Position numbers and translations under genes: made by a program | Origin: Sandaracinaceae bacterium | GTDB lineage: Bacteria > Myxococcota_A > Polyangia > Polyangiales > Houyiibacteriaceae | Length of the DNA stretch: 64,000 nt | Assembly (NCBI GenBank): GCA_020633055.1 | Contig: JACKEJ010000008.1 | Location: 719,212-783,211, forward strand | Direction of reading: 5' to 3' | The notes under the pieces: model-generated | What the model saw: only the letters and a program-made list of their open reading frames with translations | Told to the model about the DNA's origin: nothing | The model's database searches: none | Shown: positions 35,091 through 43,602 of the stretch, in pieces | How the letters are laid out: each line of letters begins with the position of its first letter | How positions within the stretch are numbered: position 1 is the first letter of the stretch

Positions 35091-35640
35091 GAGCCCCATG
35101 AACGACGACCTCCGCAAGATCGCCCCCTGGCTGCTGGGCATGCTGGCCGTGTCCTTCTTGGCCATGCTGGGCCGCAGCTGGTTCGTCTCGAGCCTGACGG
35201 GCGCCGAAGCCCCGGCGCTCGACCTGCCCATCGCGGCAGGGCCGGGCGTGCGGGAGGGAGACCGCGTGTCGCTGGCGAGCCTCCGGGGCCGCGTGGTCGT
35301 GCTCGACTTCTGGGCCAGCTGGTGCCAGCCCTGCCGCCGCAGCATCCCCATCCTCAACGACCTCGAGGCCGAGCTCGATGGACAGCCCGTGACGTTCCTC
35401 GGCGTCAACGTCGAGCCCGAGATGGGCCCGCGGCGGCTCGAGCAGGTGCACGCGAGCTTGGGCGCACACTTCCCCACGGTGCAAGACCAGACCGGAGACG
35501 TGAAGGCGCGCTACGGGGTGAGCGTGCTCCCGACGCTGGTCGTCCTGGACACCGAGGGCGTTGTCCGACATGTAGGGACAGGTGTGCCGAACGGGGACTC
35601 CTTGGGCGCCACCATCCGTGGTCTCATCCCTGAATCCTGA
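35089..35640 (+). CDS. Membrane-anchored TlpA/ResA-like thioredoxin
   Basis: A 183-residue protein with one N-terminal membrane helix (APWLLGMLAVSFLAMLGR) and a periplasmic thioredoxin-like domain. The active site is WASWCQPCRR (Cys79, Cys82), with the cis-Pro loop near VLPTLVVLD. ResA/TlpA proteins reduce disulfides, for example in cytochrome c maturation or envelope protein repair; which applies here is unknown. GTG 35089 or ATG 35098 is the start. Confidence 0.9.
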   Translation: MSPMNDDLRKIAPWLLGMLAVSFLAMLGRSWFVSSLTGAEAPALDLPIAAGPGVREGDRVSLASLRGRVVVLDFWASWCQPCRRSIPILNDLEAELDGQPVTFLGVNVEPEMGPRRLEQVHASLGAHFPTVQDQTGDVKARYGVSVLPTLVVLDTEGVVRHVGTGVPNGDSLGATIRGLIPES

Positions 35641-35752
35641 TTCATCTCCATCGCTTAGCCGACCGCGCGCCACGCTCGTTGACCGGCGTGTCCGAAACGA
35701 GTACATTTCGCGACCCGCGCGGCCGATCCGCTCGTATTGGAGAGATTACACC

Positions 35753-36514
35753 TTGGTCCAGACCCTGCAGGGAACGAGCCTCGAAGAGCGAGTCGCATAT
35801 CTCGACGAGCTGCGCAAGGCGGCGCCGCCCAGCGTCAACGAAGAGTTCGAGAACAACCTCGACATGCTCTGGATCTACCACGACAGCGCGCTCGAGGGCG
35901 TCGTGTACACCCAGGACGAGCTCAAGTCGGCCATCCTGGACCAGGTCATGAGCGACTCGTCGTTGATCCCGGTCTACGACGAGATCCGCCACCACCGCGC
36001 GGCCATCCAGACCATCCGGCAGCTGGCCCAGAAAAAGAAGCTCACGGTCGACCTGGACCTCATCAAGGGCCTCTTCGCCCAGCTGGCGCCCGAGGAGATC
36101 GAGGGCAAGGCACCGCCGAAGTACCGCAAGGACATGCCCCTGCACCGGCTGTACTTCCACGAGATCGCCACGCCGGACAAGATCGCGGGCCAGATGAAGG
36201 CGCTGGTCCAGTGGGTGAACGACCCGGACACCAAGCGCAGCACGCACATCGTGCGCCTGGCCGCCCGCACCCACTACTCGCTGCTGCAGACGTACCCCTT
36301 CCCCAAGCACAGCGGCAAGGTGGCGCGCTTGATCCTGAACGTGATGCTGATGGACGTGGGCTACCCGCCGGTGATCATCCACGCCACGGAGCGCCAGCGC
36401 TACTACGAGGCGCTCAAGCAGGGCGAAGACCGCACCGCCGCGCTCATCAACGAGGCCCTCGTGGCCAGCGTGGAGAGCACCATCTCGTTCTACGAGCGGC
36501 TCGCGGAGGGCTAG
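35753..36514 (+). CDS. Fic-fold protein lacking the AMPylation motif
   Basis: A 253-residue Fic/DOC-family protein. HDSALEG (43-49) corresponds to the conserved S-x-IEG-type segment, and AARTHYSLLQTYPFPKHSGK aligns with the catalytic loop. The family motif HPFxxGNGR reads YPFPKHSGK (residues 181-189), so the catalytic His, the phosphate-binding Gly/Asn and the Arg are all changed; AMP-transfer is unlikely by the standard mechanism. The later GYPPVIIHATERQRYYEAL also fits the family. The TTG start is supported by GGAGAG eight bases upstream. Its stop overlaps thiE by one base (TAGTG). Confidence 0.82.
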   Translation: MVQTLQGTSLEERVAYLDELRKAAPPSVNEEFENNLDMLWIYHDSALEGVVYTQDELKSAILDQVMSDSSLIPVYDEIRHHRAAIQTIRQLAQKKKLTVDLDLIKGLFAQLAPEEIEGKAPPKYRKDMPLHRLYFHEIATPDKIAGQMKALVQWVNDPDTKRSTHIVRLAARTHYSLLQTYPFPKHSGKVARLILNVMLMDVGYPPVIIHATERQRYYEALKQGEDRTAALINEALVASVESTISFYERLAEG

Positions 36515-37155
36515 TGCGCGGCGGGTTCTACGCCATCGTGGATCCGGCGCACTGTGGCGGGCGGAACCCGGTGGACGTGGCCGAGCAGGTGCTGGCCGGT
36601 GGGGCCGAGATGCTGCAGCTGCGCATGAAGCGGGGCACGGACCGGGAGCGGGCCGCGCTCGCGAGGGCCTTGCGGGCGCGGGCGCGGGCGGCGGCGGTGC
36701 CGTTCATCGTGAACGACCGGGCCGACCTGGCGCTGCTGGTCGACGCGGACGGACTGCACCTGGGTCAGGACGACCTGAGCGTGGCAGACGCGCGGGTGCT
36801 GCTCGGCGCACGCCAGCTGGGGGTCAGCACGCACGACGCGGAGCAGGCACGCCAGGCGGTGCGCGACGGGGCCGACGTGATCGGCTTCGGGCCGGTGTTC
36901 GACACGCAGACCAAGGAGCGCCCCGACCCGACGGTGGGGCTCGCCGCGCTGGCCGAGGTGTGTCGCTCCTCGCCCGTCCCCGTGGTCGCCATCGGCGGGC
37001 TGACCCCCGCCCGCGCGCGTGAGGCCTACGCGGTGGGCGCCACCTGGGTGGCGGCCATCTCGGCGGTGTGCGAGGCGCCCGACGTGGTGGTGGCCGCGCG
37101 CGCGTTCGCTGCGCCACCGGACACGGTGCCGGTCCCGCGCGGGGAGCCCGCGTGA
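36514..37155 (+). CDS. thiE: Thiamine-phosphate synthase
   Basis: A 213-residue (beta/alpha)8 enzyme joining HMP-pyrophosphate and the thiazole phosphate to make thiamine phosphate. Signatures: LQLRMKRGTDRE, FIVNDRADLALLVDADGLHL with GQDDLSV, GFGPVFDTQTK and VVAIGGLTPA. Other thiamine genes are not adjacent. The GTG start overlaps the Fic-fold gene stop and the stop overlaps the next gene by four bases, so all three are translated together. Confidence 0.9.
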   Translation: MRGGFYAIVDPAHCGGRNPVDVAEQVLAGGAEMLQLRMKRGTDRERAALARALRARARAAAVPFIVNDRADLALLVDADGLHLGQDDLSVADARVLLGARQLGVSTHDAEQARQAVRDGADVIGFGPVFDTQTKERPDPTVGLAALAEVCRSSPVPVVAIGGLTPARAREAYAVGATWVAAISAVCEAPDVVVAARAFAAPPDTVPVPRGEPA

Positions 37156-37739
37156 TCCTCGAGCTAGGGCTGGCCCTGGGCGCCGGCGCCGCCCTGTGGG
37201 CCTACCGCCGCCGACGCGCAGCGAAGGCCGGTGTCGCCCCCGCTGCGGCTCCGGACGGCTCCCCCGACGACCCAGCGCCCAAGCCGATGGTGCGCAAGCC
37301 GGGGCTGAACCTGTCCGACGTGATCCTCTACGTGGACACCGAGCTGTGGCTGGCGGGCTGCCTGCACCTGGACGACGGCGCCGACGTCCTGCGCCTGTTC
37401 GCCGCGCCCGGCGGCAAGCGCGCAACCCACGTGGCCCAGCTGGACCGCAGCGGCGAGGACCTGGCCATGCTCAACCCGTGCGCCGACGTGCCCGCGGGCC
37501 GCGTCCCAGACGAACTCCAGCTGGGCGGCGCCCGCCTCCGGCTGCGCAAGCGCGGCCGGGCGAACGTGCGTGCCGAGGGGGAGTCGCTGCCCGACCACCG
37601 ACCGCAGGTGGACTACGTCCTCTTGGGCGACCCGTCCGGGCGCCTGTTGCTGGTGCTGGACTTCGTCGGGGGGGAGCGCCTGGCCCTGCTGGGCGAGCGC
37701 GTGCCGAGCGGCATGTTGGACCTGCTCCCGGGCGGCTGA
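37152..37739 (+). CDS. Membrane-anchored protein of unknown function
   Basis: A 195-residue protein with an N-terminal membrane helix (ILELGLALGAGAALWAY) followed by basic residues and a cytosolic domain. The core (LNLSDVILYVDTELWLAGCL, then DDGADVLRLFAAPGGKR, then RPQVDYVLLGDPSGRLLLVL) loosely resembles DUF4178-type domains, but this is uncertain. The start overlaps the thiE stop (GTGA). No enzyme motif is seen. Confidence 0.6.
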   Translation: MILELGLALGAGAALWAYRRRRAAKAGVAPAAAPDGSPDDPAPKPMVRKPGLNLSDVILYVDTELWLAGCLHLDDGADVLRLFAAPGGKRATHVAQLDRSGEDLAMLNPCADVPAGRVPDELQLGGARLRLRKRGRANVRAEGESLPDHRPQVDYVLLGDPSGRLLLVLDFVGGERLALLGERVPSGMLDLLPGG

Positions 37740-37773
37740 GCACCGCCTGACGCGCACTCGCCGCGTCTCGGGC

Positions 37774-37876
37774 GGGTCACCCTATCCGCGCGGCGGCCGT
37801 CGGCGACGGCTCGAGAAGGGTCACGGTAACGGCGCGGCGGCCCTCGGCGAGGCTCGGAAGGGTCACGGTATCAGCG
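37774..37876. repeat. Imperfect 42-44-bp tandem repeat
   Basis: Three diverged copies start with GGGTCAC at 37774, 37818 and 37860, each followed by a GCGCGGC block and (first two copies) TCGGCGA-GGCTCG. The last copy runs into the 3' end of the zeta-like gene, so that gene's C-terminus is encoded by repeat sequence. Between the convergent genes it may also form stem-loops. Confidence 0.6.
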
Positions 37877-38444
37877 CGGCCGCCCACGCAGGGAGGGGGT
37901 CGACGTGTCGCTCGACGGCCCCGGCGCGGACCGTGAGCACCGGGCGAAACGGGTCGGACAGCGAGCTGTTGTCCAGCACGCGCACCTGATCGCAGAGCGG
38001 CAGGGCGTCCCTCACGTGGGCGAGCACCCTCGGGATACGCGCCGTGACCTTGTCGTCGGGCACCGCGTGCCCTCCTTCACTCACGCGCTGGCTCACGCGC
38101 GCTTGGTTGAGCGCCACGGTGCTCACGTGCACGAGCACCAGGACCACCTCGTACCCGAGCGACTTCGCGTGGGCGACGAAGTCGACCTTCGAAGGATGCG
38201 AGAAGACGGTCTCGAAGCAGAAGCTCCGTCCCTCGCGCACGAGCTGGAGGCGCAGCTCCTCGGCGACCCGTGCGGCGTCGTAGCTGCGGGCCTCCGGGGC
38301 GTCCGGAAAGAGCTGGCGCGCGACGTCGTCGGCGTTGACGAACGGCAACCCGAGGGACGCGAGGCGAGTTCTGTAGAAGGTGCTCTTGCCTGCGCCGTTG
38401 CCCCCCACCAGCAGCCAGAGCTGCTTGCGGCCCTCATGCGTCAC
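37863..38444 (-). CDS. Zeta-toxin-like P-loop kinase
   Basis: A 193-residue protein with the Walker A loop GGNGAGKST (14-22) and the zeta-type layout: VNADDVARQLF after the first strand, then FCFETVFSHPSKVDFVAHAK, and a later VSQRVSEGGHAVPDDKVTAR segment. Zeta toxins phosphorylate UDP-N-acetylglucosamine and so poison cell-wall precursor supply; related P-loop proteins with other substrates exist. Its GTG start overlaps the upstream antitoxin-like gene (GTGA). The pairing with a ParD-like rather than epsilon-type partner is unusual. Confidence 0.8.
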   Translation of the reverse strand: MTHEGRKQLWLLVGGNGAGKSTFYRTRLASLGLPFVNADDVARQLFPDAPEARSYDAARVAEELRLQLVREGRSFCFETVFSHPSKVDFVAHAKSLGYEVVLVLVHVSTVALNQARVSQRVSEGGHAVPDDKVTARIPRVLAHVRDALPLCDQVRVLDNSSLSDPFRPVLTVRAGAVERHVDPLPAWAAALIP

Positions 38445-38860
38445 TCGGCGCCGCGCTCGTCAACGGGCACGAACGCGCCGTCCTGGAAGCGCCCGACGAG
38501 GATGGTTCCGTCGGGTCGATGTTGCTCGAGCAGCCCGGGGTGGGCGCGCGACGCCTGGTAGCGCAGTGTGCTGGTGGTCACCGTCCGAGCGAGCTCGCCC
38601 GTCTCTCGGTCGCGCTCCAACGCATCGAACACGGCCTCTGGGTCGAGGGCCTGGGCCTCCGTCGGCTCGACACGCAGCCGGACCAGGCCGGCCTGGACGG
38701 CCAGCAGCGTGTCGGGGGAGAGCACCTGGCTGACGGCGCGGCCGAGGCTCGCCCAATACTCGACCTGCTCAGCCGCGCTGCGGTGGTGCAGCGCACCCGC
38801 CGTCGCGGCGGCGCTCATGAGGTCGGCCTGGAGCCGCAAGGGGGAGGATGCCTTGGCCAT
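38441..38860 (-). CDS. ParD-like antitoxin
   Basis: A 139-residue protein. SPLRLQADLMSAAATAGALH and HRSAAEQVEYWASLGRAVSQ match the ParD_like antitoxin family pattern, where an N-terminal ribbon-helix-helix-like part binds operator DNA. The C-terminal half (RTVTTSTLRYQASRAHPGLL, then GTILVGRFQDGAFVP) would contact the toxin. ATG 38860 lies just downstream of a palindrome, supporting this start. It forms a two-gene operon with the zeta-like toxin. Confidence 0.72.
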   Translation of the reverse strand: MAKASSPLRLQADLMSAAATAGALHHRSAAEQVEYWASLGRAVSQVLSPDTLLAVQAGLVRLRVEPTEAQALDPEAVFDALERDRETGELARTVTTSTLRYQASRAHPGLLEQHRPDGTILVGRFQDGAFVPVDERGAE

Positions 38861-38867
38861 GAGGCAT

Positions 38868-38886
38868 GTGTAGCAATCTGCTACAC
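38868..38886. promoter_or_regulatory. Palindromic operator candidate for the toxin-antitoxin operon
   Basis: GTGTAGCA (38868-38875) and TGCTACAC (38879-38886) form a perfect 8-bp inverted repeat with a 3-base spacer, seven bases upstream of the antitoxin start. This is the expected place for autorepression by the antitoxin. Confidence 0.6.
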
Positions 38887-38975
38887 CAATGGGCAACACG
38901 CTACGGGCGGGCTGCGTGGAACCCCCTTCGACAGACGCCTGCACAACCGACGCATCCCGGCGCCGATACCCCGGC

Positions 38976-40013
38976 ATGCGCCACGTCGTCTCGCCTTCCA
39001 CCCACGTCATCGCAACGTCGACCTCTCCGGGCCGAGCGAGGTGTGCCTCATGCGACCGGGTTCGGGAGGGAGCGCCGAGCGGTCACCGGGTTCGAGACGC
39101 TGTCCCCGCCGTTCGAGGAGCGTCACGTGCAGTCCGGGTCTTGCTCCTGCTCTGCGCCCTGCTCGCGAGCCTGAGCGGGGGGTGTGCAGGAGGGCTGCCA
39201 CCCGTGGCCGTCGCCGCCCAGCGACACAACGACGCGGGCACGGTGCTGCTCGCGGAGGGACACCTGGACGACGCCGAAGCCCGCTTCCGCCTGGCCCTCG
39301 AGTACCACCCGCACTTCGCCGAGGCCCACCTCAACCTGGCGCTGGTGCTGCTGGCGCGTGGGCGGCTGGACGAAGCGGGCGCACACCTGGGCACGGCGGT
39401 GGAGCTCGACGAGGACTACGCCGAGGCGCACGGCAACCTGGGCGTGTACTACCTGCTGACGGGGAATGCCGGCCAGGCGGAGCGCAGCTTCGTGGCGGCG
39501 CTCGCCATCGACCCCGGGCTGCGCGAGCCACGCCTGAACCTGGCCGAGCTGTGGGTGGCCCAAGAGCGCTTCCGCGAGGCGCGGGCGCAGCTGCTGCGGC
39601 TGGTGCAGGTGGCGCCCGAGGACCTCGGCGCGCACGCCTGGCTGGCCTACTGCGACCTGCGCCTGGGGCGCGACGCAGACGCGCTGGACAGGGCGGACAA
39701 GGTGCTCACGCGTGATCCCACGCAGCCCGTAGCGCACCTCGTGTTTGCGCAGGATGCGCTCACGCGCGGCGACTGGGAGGCCACGCGCGCGCACGCCGAG
39801 CTGGCGCTCGAGCACCCGCCCACACGCGAGGCGGCGCTCGCCACGCTGGCCGCCATGGCGCTGGTGACGCACGACCTGCCCACGGCGAGCACGCTGACCA
39901 ACGCGCTGCTGGCACAGAACCCGAGCTCGCGCGTGGGGCACTGGCTGGCCGACGAGGTGGCCAGGCAGTCGGCGCCGCAGCCAGTCGCGGCCCCTGGCGC
40001 GCCCGCAAGATAG
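38976..40013 (+). CDS. TPR-repeat lipoprotein
   Basis: From ATG 38976 the protein is 345 residues. A hydrophobic core LLLLCALLASLSGGC ends in a lipobox-like SGGC (Cys about 69), preceded by an unusually long N-region, so the true start may be nearer to it. The mature part is a chain of about six TPR units (AGTVLLAEGHLDDAEARF, AHLNLALVLLARGRLDEA, AHGNLGVYYLLTGNAGQAER and later copies). Such lipoproteins act as envelope assembly scaffolds, for example PilF/Tgl-type pilotins, but no specific role is shown. Confidence 0.78.
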   Translation: MRHVVSPSTHVIATSTSPGRARCASCDRVREGAPSGHRVRDAVPAVRGASRAVRVLLLLCALLASLSGGCAGGLPPVAVAAQRHNDAGTVLLAEGHLDDAEARFRLALEYHPHFAEAHLNLALVLLARGRLDEAGAHLGTAVELDEDYAEAHGNLGVYYLLTGNAGQAERSFVAALAIDPGLREPRLNLAELWVAQERFREARAQLLRLVQVAPEDLGAHAWLAYCDLRLGRDADALDRADKVLTRDPTQPVAHLVFAQDALTRGDWEATRAHAELALEHPPTREAALATLAAMALVTHDLPTASTLTNALLAQNPSSRVGHWLADEVARQSAPQPVAAPGAPAR

Positions 40014-40163
40014 GCGGGTGGGTGCTCCCCAACGCCGGCCGCCCCAGCGTTCGTGCGGTGGGCCGTGAAGCGCAGCTTCTGTCCCCGTGAACTTGATCCC
40101 AATCCACGTGCCCGGATACCCTCGCCTTTCGGCCGCACCTGCGCCCTGGAGCCCGCGACGCAC

Positions 40164-41969
40164 ATGGATGATCTCCTCAAGAACAAGCAATTCCCCATCG
40201 CGGCGATCCTCGTGATCGTGGGCGGCGCCATCGCGGCGTTCGCCCCTGCCCCCTGGGGGGCGGTCGCGGCGGTGGTCTGTGGCCTGCTGGCGCTCTTCCT
40301 GCTGCAGGGCGGTGCCGCGAGCGGCATGGACGCCGAGCTCTTCTCCGACGCGGCCGAGCGCATGCTGGAAGGCGAGCGCCCCAAGCTCCCCAAGGGCTCG
40401 CCCCCCGAGCTGAAGCCGGTGTTCGACAGCTTCGCCGAGATCGCCACCGCGCTGAGCGCACGCGAGCGCAAGGCCACCGAGACCCAGGCCGAGCTGGCCC
40501 AGGCGCAGGCCTCGGCCGAGTCCCTGCGCAACGAGCTCAAGGCGCTGCAAGGAGACCTCGCCAACGCACGCTCCGAGACCAGCGCTGCCCGCGCCGAGGC
40601 CGACCGCGTGTCAGCCGCCTCTGCCGCCGCCGCTGGCAACGCCGCCGGCGCCCACGAGCGCCTGTCCAAGACGCTGCGCGAGCTGGGCCAGGCCGAGGAG
40701 GCCATCACCCACAATGTGGAAGAGCTCTCGAGCGGCCTCGGCGAGCAGATGGCGGCCGTGGAGCAGACCACCAGCTCCATGAAGGAGATGACGGTCTCGT
40801 TGGGCGAGATCGCCCAGCACGTCGAGACCCTCGCGTCCTCGGCCGAGGAGAGCTCCTCCAGCATCCTCGAGATGACCGCCACCAACGACGAGGTCGCCGA
40901 GAACATGGCCAACCTCGCGTCCAGCGTGCGCGAGACCGTCTCCTCCATCGAGGAGATGGCCTACTCCATCAAGGAAGTGGCGCGCAACGTCGACGCCCTC
41001 TCGCTCACCGCCGAAGAGACGTCCTCCTCGATGAACGAGATGGACGTGTCCATCGACCAGGTGCAGAGCAACGCCAACGAGACGGCGCGCCTGTCCGAAG
41101 AGGTGGCCGGCGACGCCGAGAAGGGCGCCGAGTCCATCCTCAAGATCATCACCGAGATCAACCGCATCAAAGAGACCTCCTCCGAGGCCGTGGCCGTCAT
41201 CTCGAACCTGGGCAGCCGCATCGAGGCCATCGGCGACATCCTCAACGTCATCGACGACGTGGCCGAGCAGACCAACCTCCTGGCCCTGAACGCCGCCATC
41301 ATCGCGGCCCAGGCGGGCGAGCACGGCAAGGGCTTCGCGGTCGTCGCCGACGAGATCAAGGACCTGGCCGAGCGCGCTGGCGCGTCGACCAAGGAGATCG
41401 CCGAGCTGATCAAGACCATCCAGGCCGAGTCGAAGAACGCCATCGTAGCCGTGGAGCGCGGCGCCAACACCGTCGACCGTGGCGTCACGGTGTCCGCCGA
41501 AGCGGAGCGCGCGCTCAAGAAGATCCTCGAGTCCTCGCAGAAGAGCACGGCCATGGTGCGCGCCATCGCGCGCGCTACGGTCGAGCAGGCCAAGGGCAGC
41601 AAGCAGGTCACCGACGCCATCGGCCGCATCGCCGAGACGGTGCAGCAGATCGCGGCCGCCACGGCCGAGCAGGCGCGCGGCTCCGAGCTCATCATGAAGA
41701 GCGCCGAGAAGATGCGCCTCATCACGCAACACGTGGAGCGCAGCTCGCAGGAGCAGGCGCGCGGCGGGCGGCAGATCAGCCAGGCCATCGAAAGCATCTC
41801 GACCATGGTCAACCACCTGCACCAGAGCCACCGCGCGCAGGCCAAGGGCAGCGAGCAGACGCTGCAGGCGGCCACGCGCATCCAGGAGCTCACGCGCGAG
41901 TACGACCGGCACGTGCGCGGCATGAGCCAGGCCGCCGTGGCCCTGCGCCGCCTGCGCGAGGGCAGCTGA
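40164..41969 (+). CDS. Methyl-accepting chemotaxis protein without a sensor domain
   Basis: A 601-residue chemoreceptor. Two short hydrophobic helices ([38 protein letters not shown]) at residues 8-47 form a membrane hairpin with almost no periplasmic part. A long coiled coil follows and the signalling tip is canonical ([20 protein letters not shown] with [18 protein letters not shown]). No HAMP or ligand-binding domain is present, so input must come from the membrane or from partner proteins. ATG 40164 starts right before the hairpin. No che genes are adjacent. Confidence 0.9.
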   Translation: MDDLLKNKQFPIAAILVIVGGAIAAFAPAPWGAVAAVVCGLLALFLLQGGAASGMDAELFSDAAERMLEGERPKLPKGSPPELKPVFDSFAEIATALSARERKATETQAELAQAQASAESLRNELKALQGDLANARSETSAARAEADRVSAASAAAAGNAAGAHERLSKTLRELGQAEEAITHNVEELSSGLGEQMAAVEQTTSSMKEMTVSLGEIAQHVETLASSAEESSSSILEMTATNDEVAENMANLASSVRETVSSIEEMAYSIKEVARNVDALSLTAEETSSSMNEMDVSIDQVQSNANETARLSEEVAGDAEKGAESILKIITEINRIKETSSEAVAVISNLGSRIEAIGDILNVIDDVAEQTNLLALNAAIIAAQAGEHGKGFAVVADEIKDLAERAGASTKEIAELIKTIQAESKNAIVAVERGANTVDRGVTVSAEAERALKKILESSQKSTAMVRAIARATVEQAKGSKQVTDAIGRIAETVQQIAAATAEQARGSELIMKSAEKMRLITQHVERSSQEQARGGRQISQAIESISTMVNHLHQSHRAQAKGSEQTLQAATRIQELTREYDRHVRGMSQAAVALRRLREGS

Positions 41970-42040
41970 ACCACGACGAAGGCCGCGCCCGCGGGCTGCG
42001 CTCGCGCACAGGCGCTCGGCATGCGATAGAGACGTCCTAG

Positions 42041-42511
42041 ATGTTCGGTATCGGCGGCGGCGAGATGGTCATCATCTTCCTCGTGCTCCTCTTCGCGGTG
42101 GGGCCCGACAAGATGCCTACGTTTGCGCGCGCCATCACCAAGGGCATCCGCCAGTTCCGCGCCACCACCGCGGACCTGCGCAAGCAGGTGGGCATCGACG
42201 CCATCCTGGGCGAGGAGGACATCCGCGACCCCCTCGGCATGAAGAAGATCAAGGCCGACCTGACCAAGCCCCTCTCGGACATCCGAGACGCGGGCATGGG
42301 GCTCAAGACCGAGGTGGCCCAGGTGGGCGCGAGCATGACCAAGCCGGGCGTGACGAGCGCGGCCGCCGGGGCCGTCGCGAACGCCGCGGTGAGCGAGGGT
42401 GAGCCCGTGCGCATCATGACCGAGCCCGAGCTGGCCCGAGAGCAACCCGCGCTGGGGGTGGACGTGGCCCACGCCAGCACCCGCGCCGTGACGGTGGACC
42501 CGCAGGCATGA
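42041..42511 (+). CDS. tatB: Twin-arginine translocase subunit TatB/TatA type
   Basis: A 156-residue protein starting MFGIGGGEMVIIFLVLLFAV, the typical membrane helix of TatA/TatB, with the hinge VGPDKMPTFAR and an amphipathic helix, then a long C-terminal tail. The length and the position before tatC favour TatB. It overlaps tatC by four bases (ATGA). Confidence 0.82.
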   Translation: MFGIGGGEMVIIFLVLLFAVGPDKMPTFARAITKGIRQFRATTADLRKQVGIDAILGEEDIRDPLGMKKIKADLTKPLSDIRDAGMGLKTEVAQVGASMTKPGVTSAAAGAVANAAVSEGEPVRIMTEPELAREQPALGVDVAHASTRAVTVDPQA

Positions 42512-43425
42512 GCGACGACGCCGCCGCCATCAAGGCCGCGAAGGAAGCCGAAGCCATCCGGGCCGCCAAGATCGCCGCGGCAAAGAAGCCCGTGCAGCCC
42601 ACGGAGGCGCAACCGCGCCCCGAGGACGACCTCGAGATGGGCTTCTTCGAGCACGTGGGCGAGCTGCGCACGCGGCTCGTGCGCGCGGTGGTGGGCGCCA
42701 TCCCGACCATCTTCCTGGCCTGGGTGTGGAAGCAAGAGATCCTGGAGCTGCTGCTGCGCCCGTGGATCGAGGCCTGGGAGCGGCTGGGCCTGGGCCGGCC
42801 CACCATCCACTTCTCGGGCCCCGTCGACATGTTCGTCATCTACTTGAAGAACAGCGTCATCGCGGGGCTCATCTTGGCCTCGCCGTGGGTGTTCTGGCAG
42901 GTGTGGGGCTTCATCTCGCCCGGCCTGTATCGCCGCGAGCGGCGCATGGCCATCCCCTTCGTGCTGGCCTCCACGCTGTTCTTCGTGGGCGGCGTGGCGT
43001 TTGGCTACGTGGTGGTCTTCCCCGAGGGCTTCCGCACCTTCCTCGAGTACGCGGAGCAGCTGCCGAGCGACGAGATCCAGATCGTCCCGACGGTCATGAT
43101 CACCGAGTACATGAGCTTCAGCACCAAGCTGCTGCTCGGGTTCGGCGTGGTCTTCGAGGTGCCGGTGGTGGTGTCGTTCCTGGCGGCCGTCGAGCTGGTG
43201 AACTGGCGCGGGCTGCTGGCCTTCGGGCGCTGGTGGCTGCTGGTGGCCGCGATCATCGCCGCGTTCCTCACGCCCCCCGACGTGGTCTCCCAGCTGATGA
43301 TGCTCATCCCGCTGGTGGTGCTCTACTTCGTCGCGGTGTTCATCGCGTTCTTGATCGAGAAGTCTCGCGGCAAGCGCAAGGCCGAAGACGACAAGGCCGC
43401 GACCGACGAGGGCTACGAGCGCTGA
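42508..43425 (+). CDS. tatC: Sec-independent protein translocase TatC
   Basis: A 305-residue TatC with six transmembrane helices. The cytosolic N-terminus has FFEHVGELRTRLVRAVVG, the twin-arginine-signal-binding region, and IHFSGPVDMFVIYLKNS plus SPWVFWQVWGFISPGL are family-specific. An N-terminal Ala/Lys-rich extension of about 40 residues is added. Together with TatB it exports folded proteins; no tatA-only gene is next to it. Confidence 0.95.
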   Translation: MSDDAAAIKAAKEAEAIRAAKIAAAKKPVQPTEAQPRPEDDLEMGFFEHVGELRTRLVRAVVGAIPTIFLAWVWKQEILELLLRPWIEAWERLGLGRPTIHFSGPVDMFVIYLKNSVIAGLILASPWVFWQVWGFISPGLYRRERRMAIPFVLASTLFFVGGVAFGYVVVFPEGFRTFLEYAEQLPSDEIQIVPTVMITEYMSFSTKLLLGFGVVFEVPVVVSFLAAVELVNWRGLLAFGRWWLLVAAIIAAFLTPPDVVSQLMMLIPLVVLYFVAVFIAFLIEKSRGKRKAEDDKAATDEGYER

Positions 43426-43602
43426 GGGCGAAGGGCGCGCGCGTACGCGAGGACCGCGCCGACGCCTGAGGCGCTCGTCACGGGCCCATGGCGCGTGCAC
43501 GCGTCCGCGGGTGGCCCGAACGGACCAGAAATGCGCCCGTGGTGTCATGGTCGCGGCGCGCGCGTGTCGATAGCGTGATGGCTCCCGAACCCCGGAGCCC
43601 CC

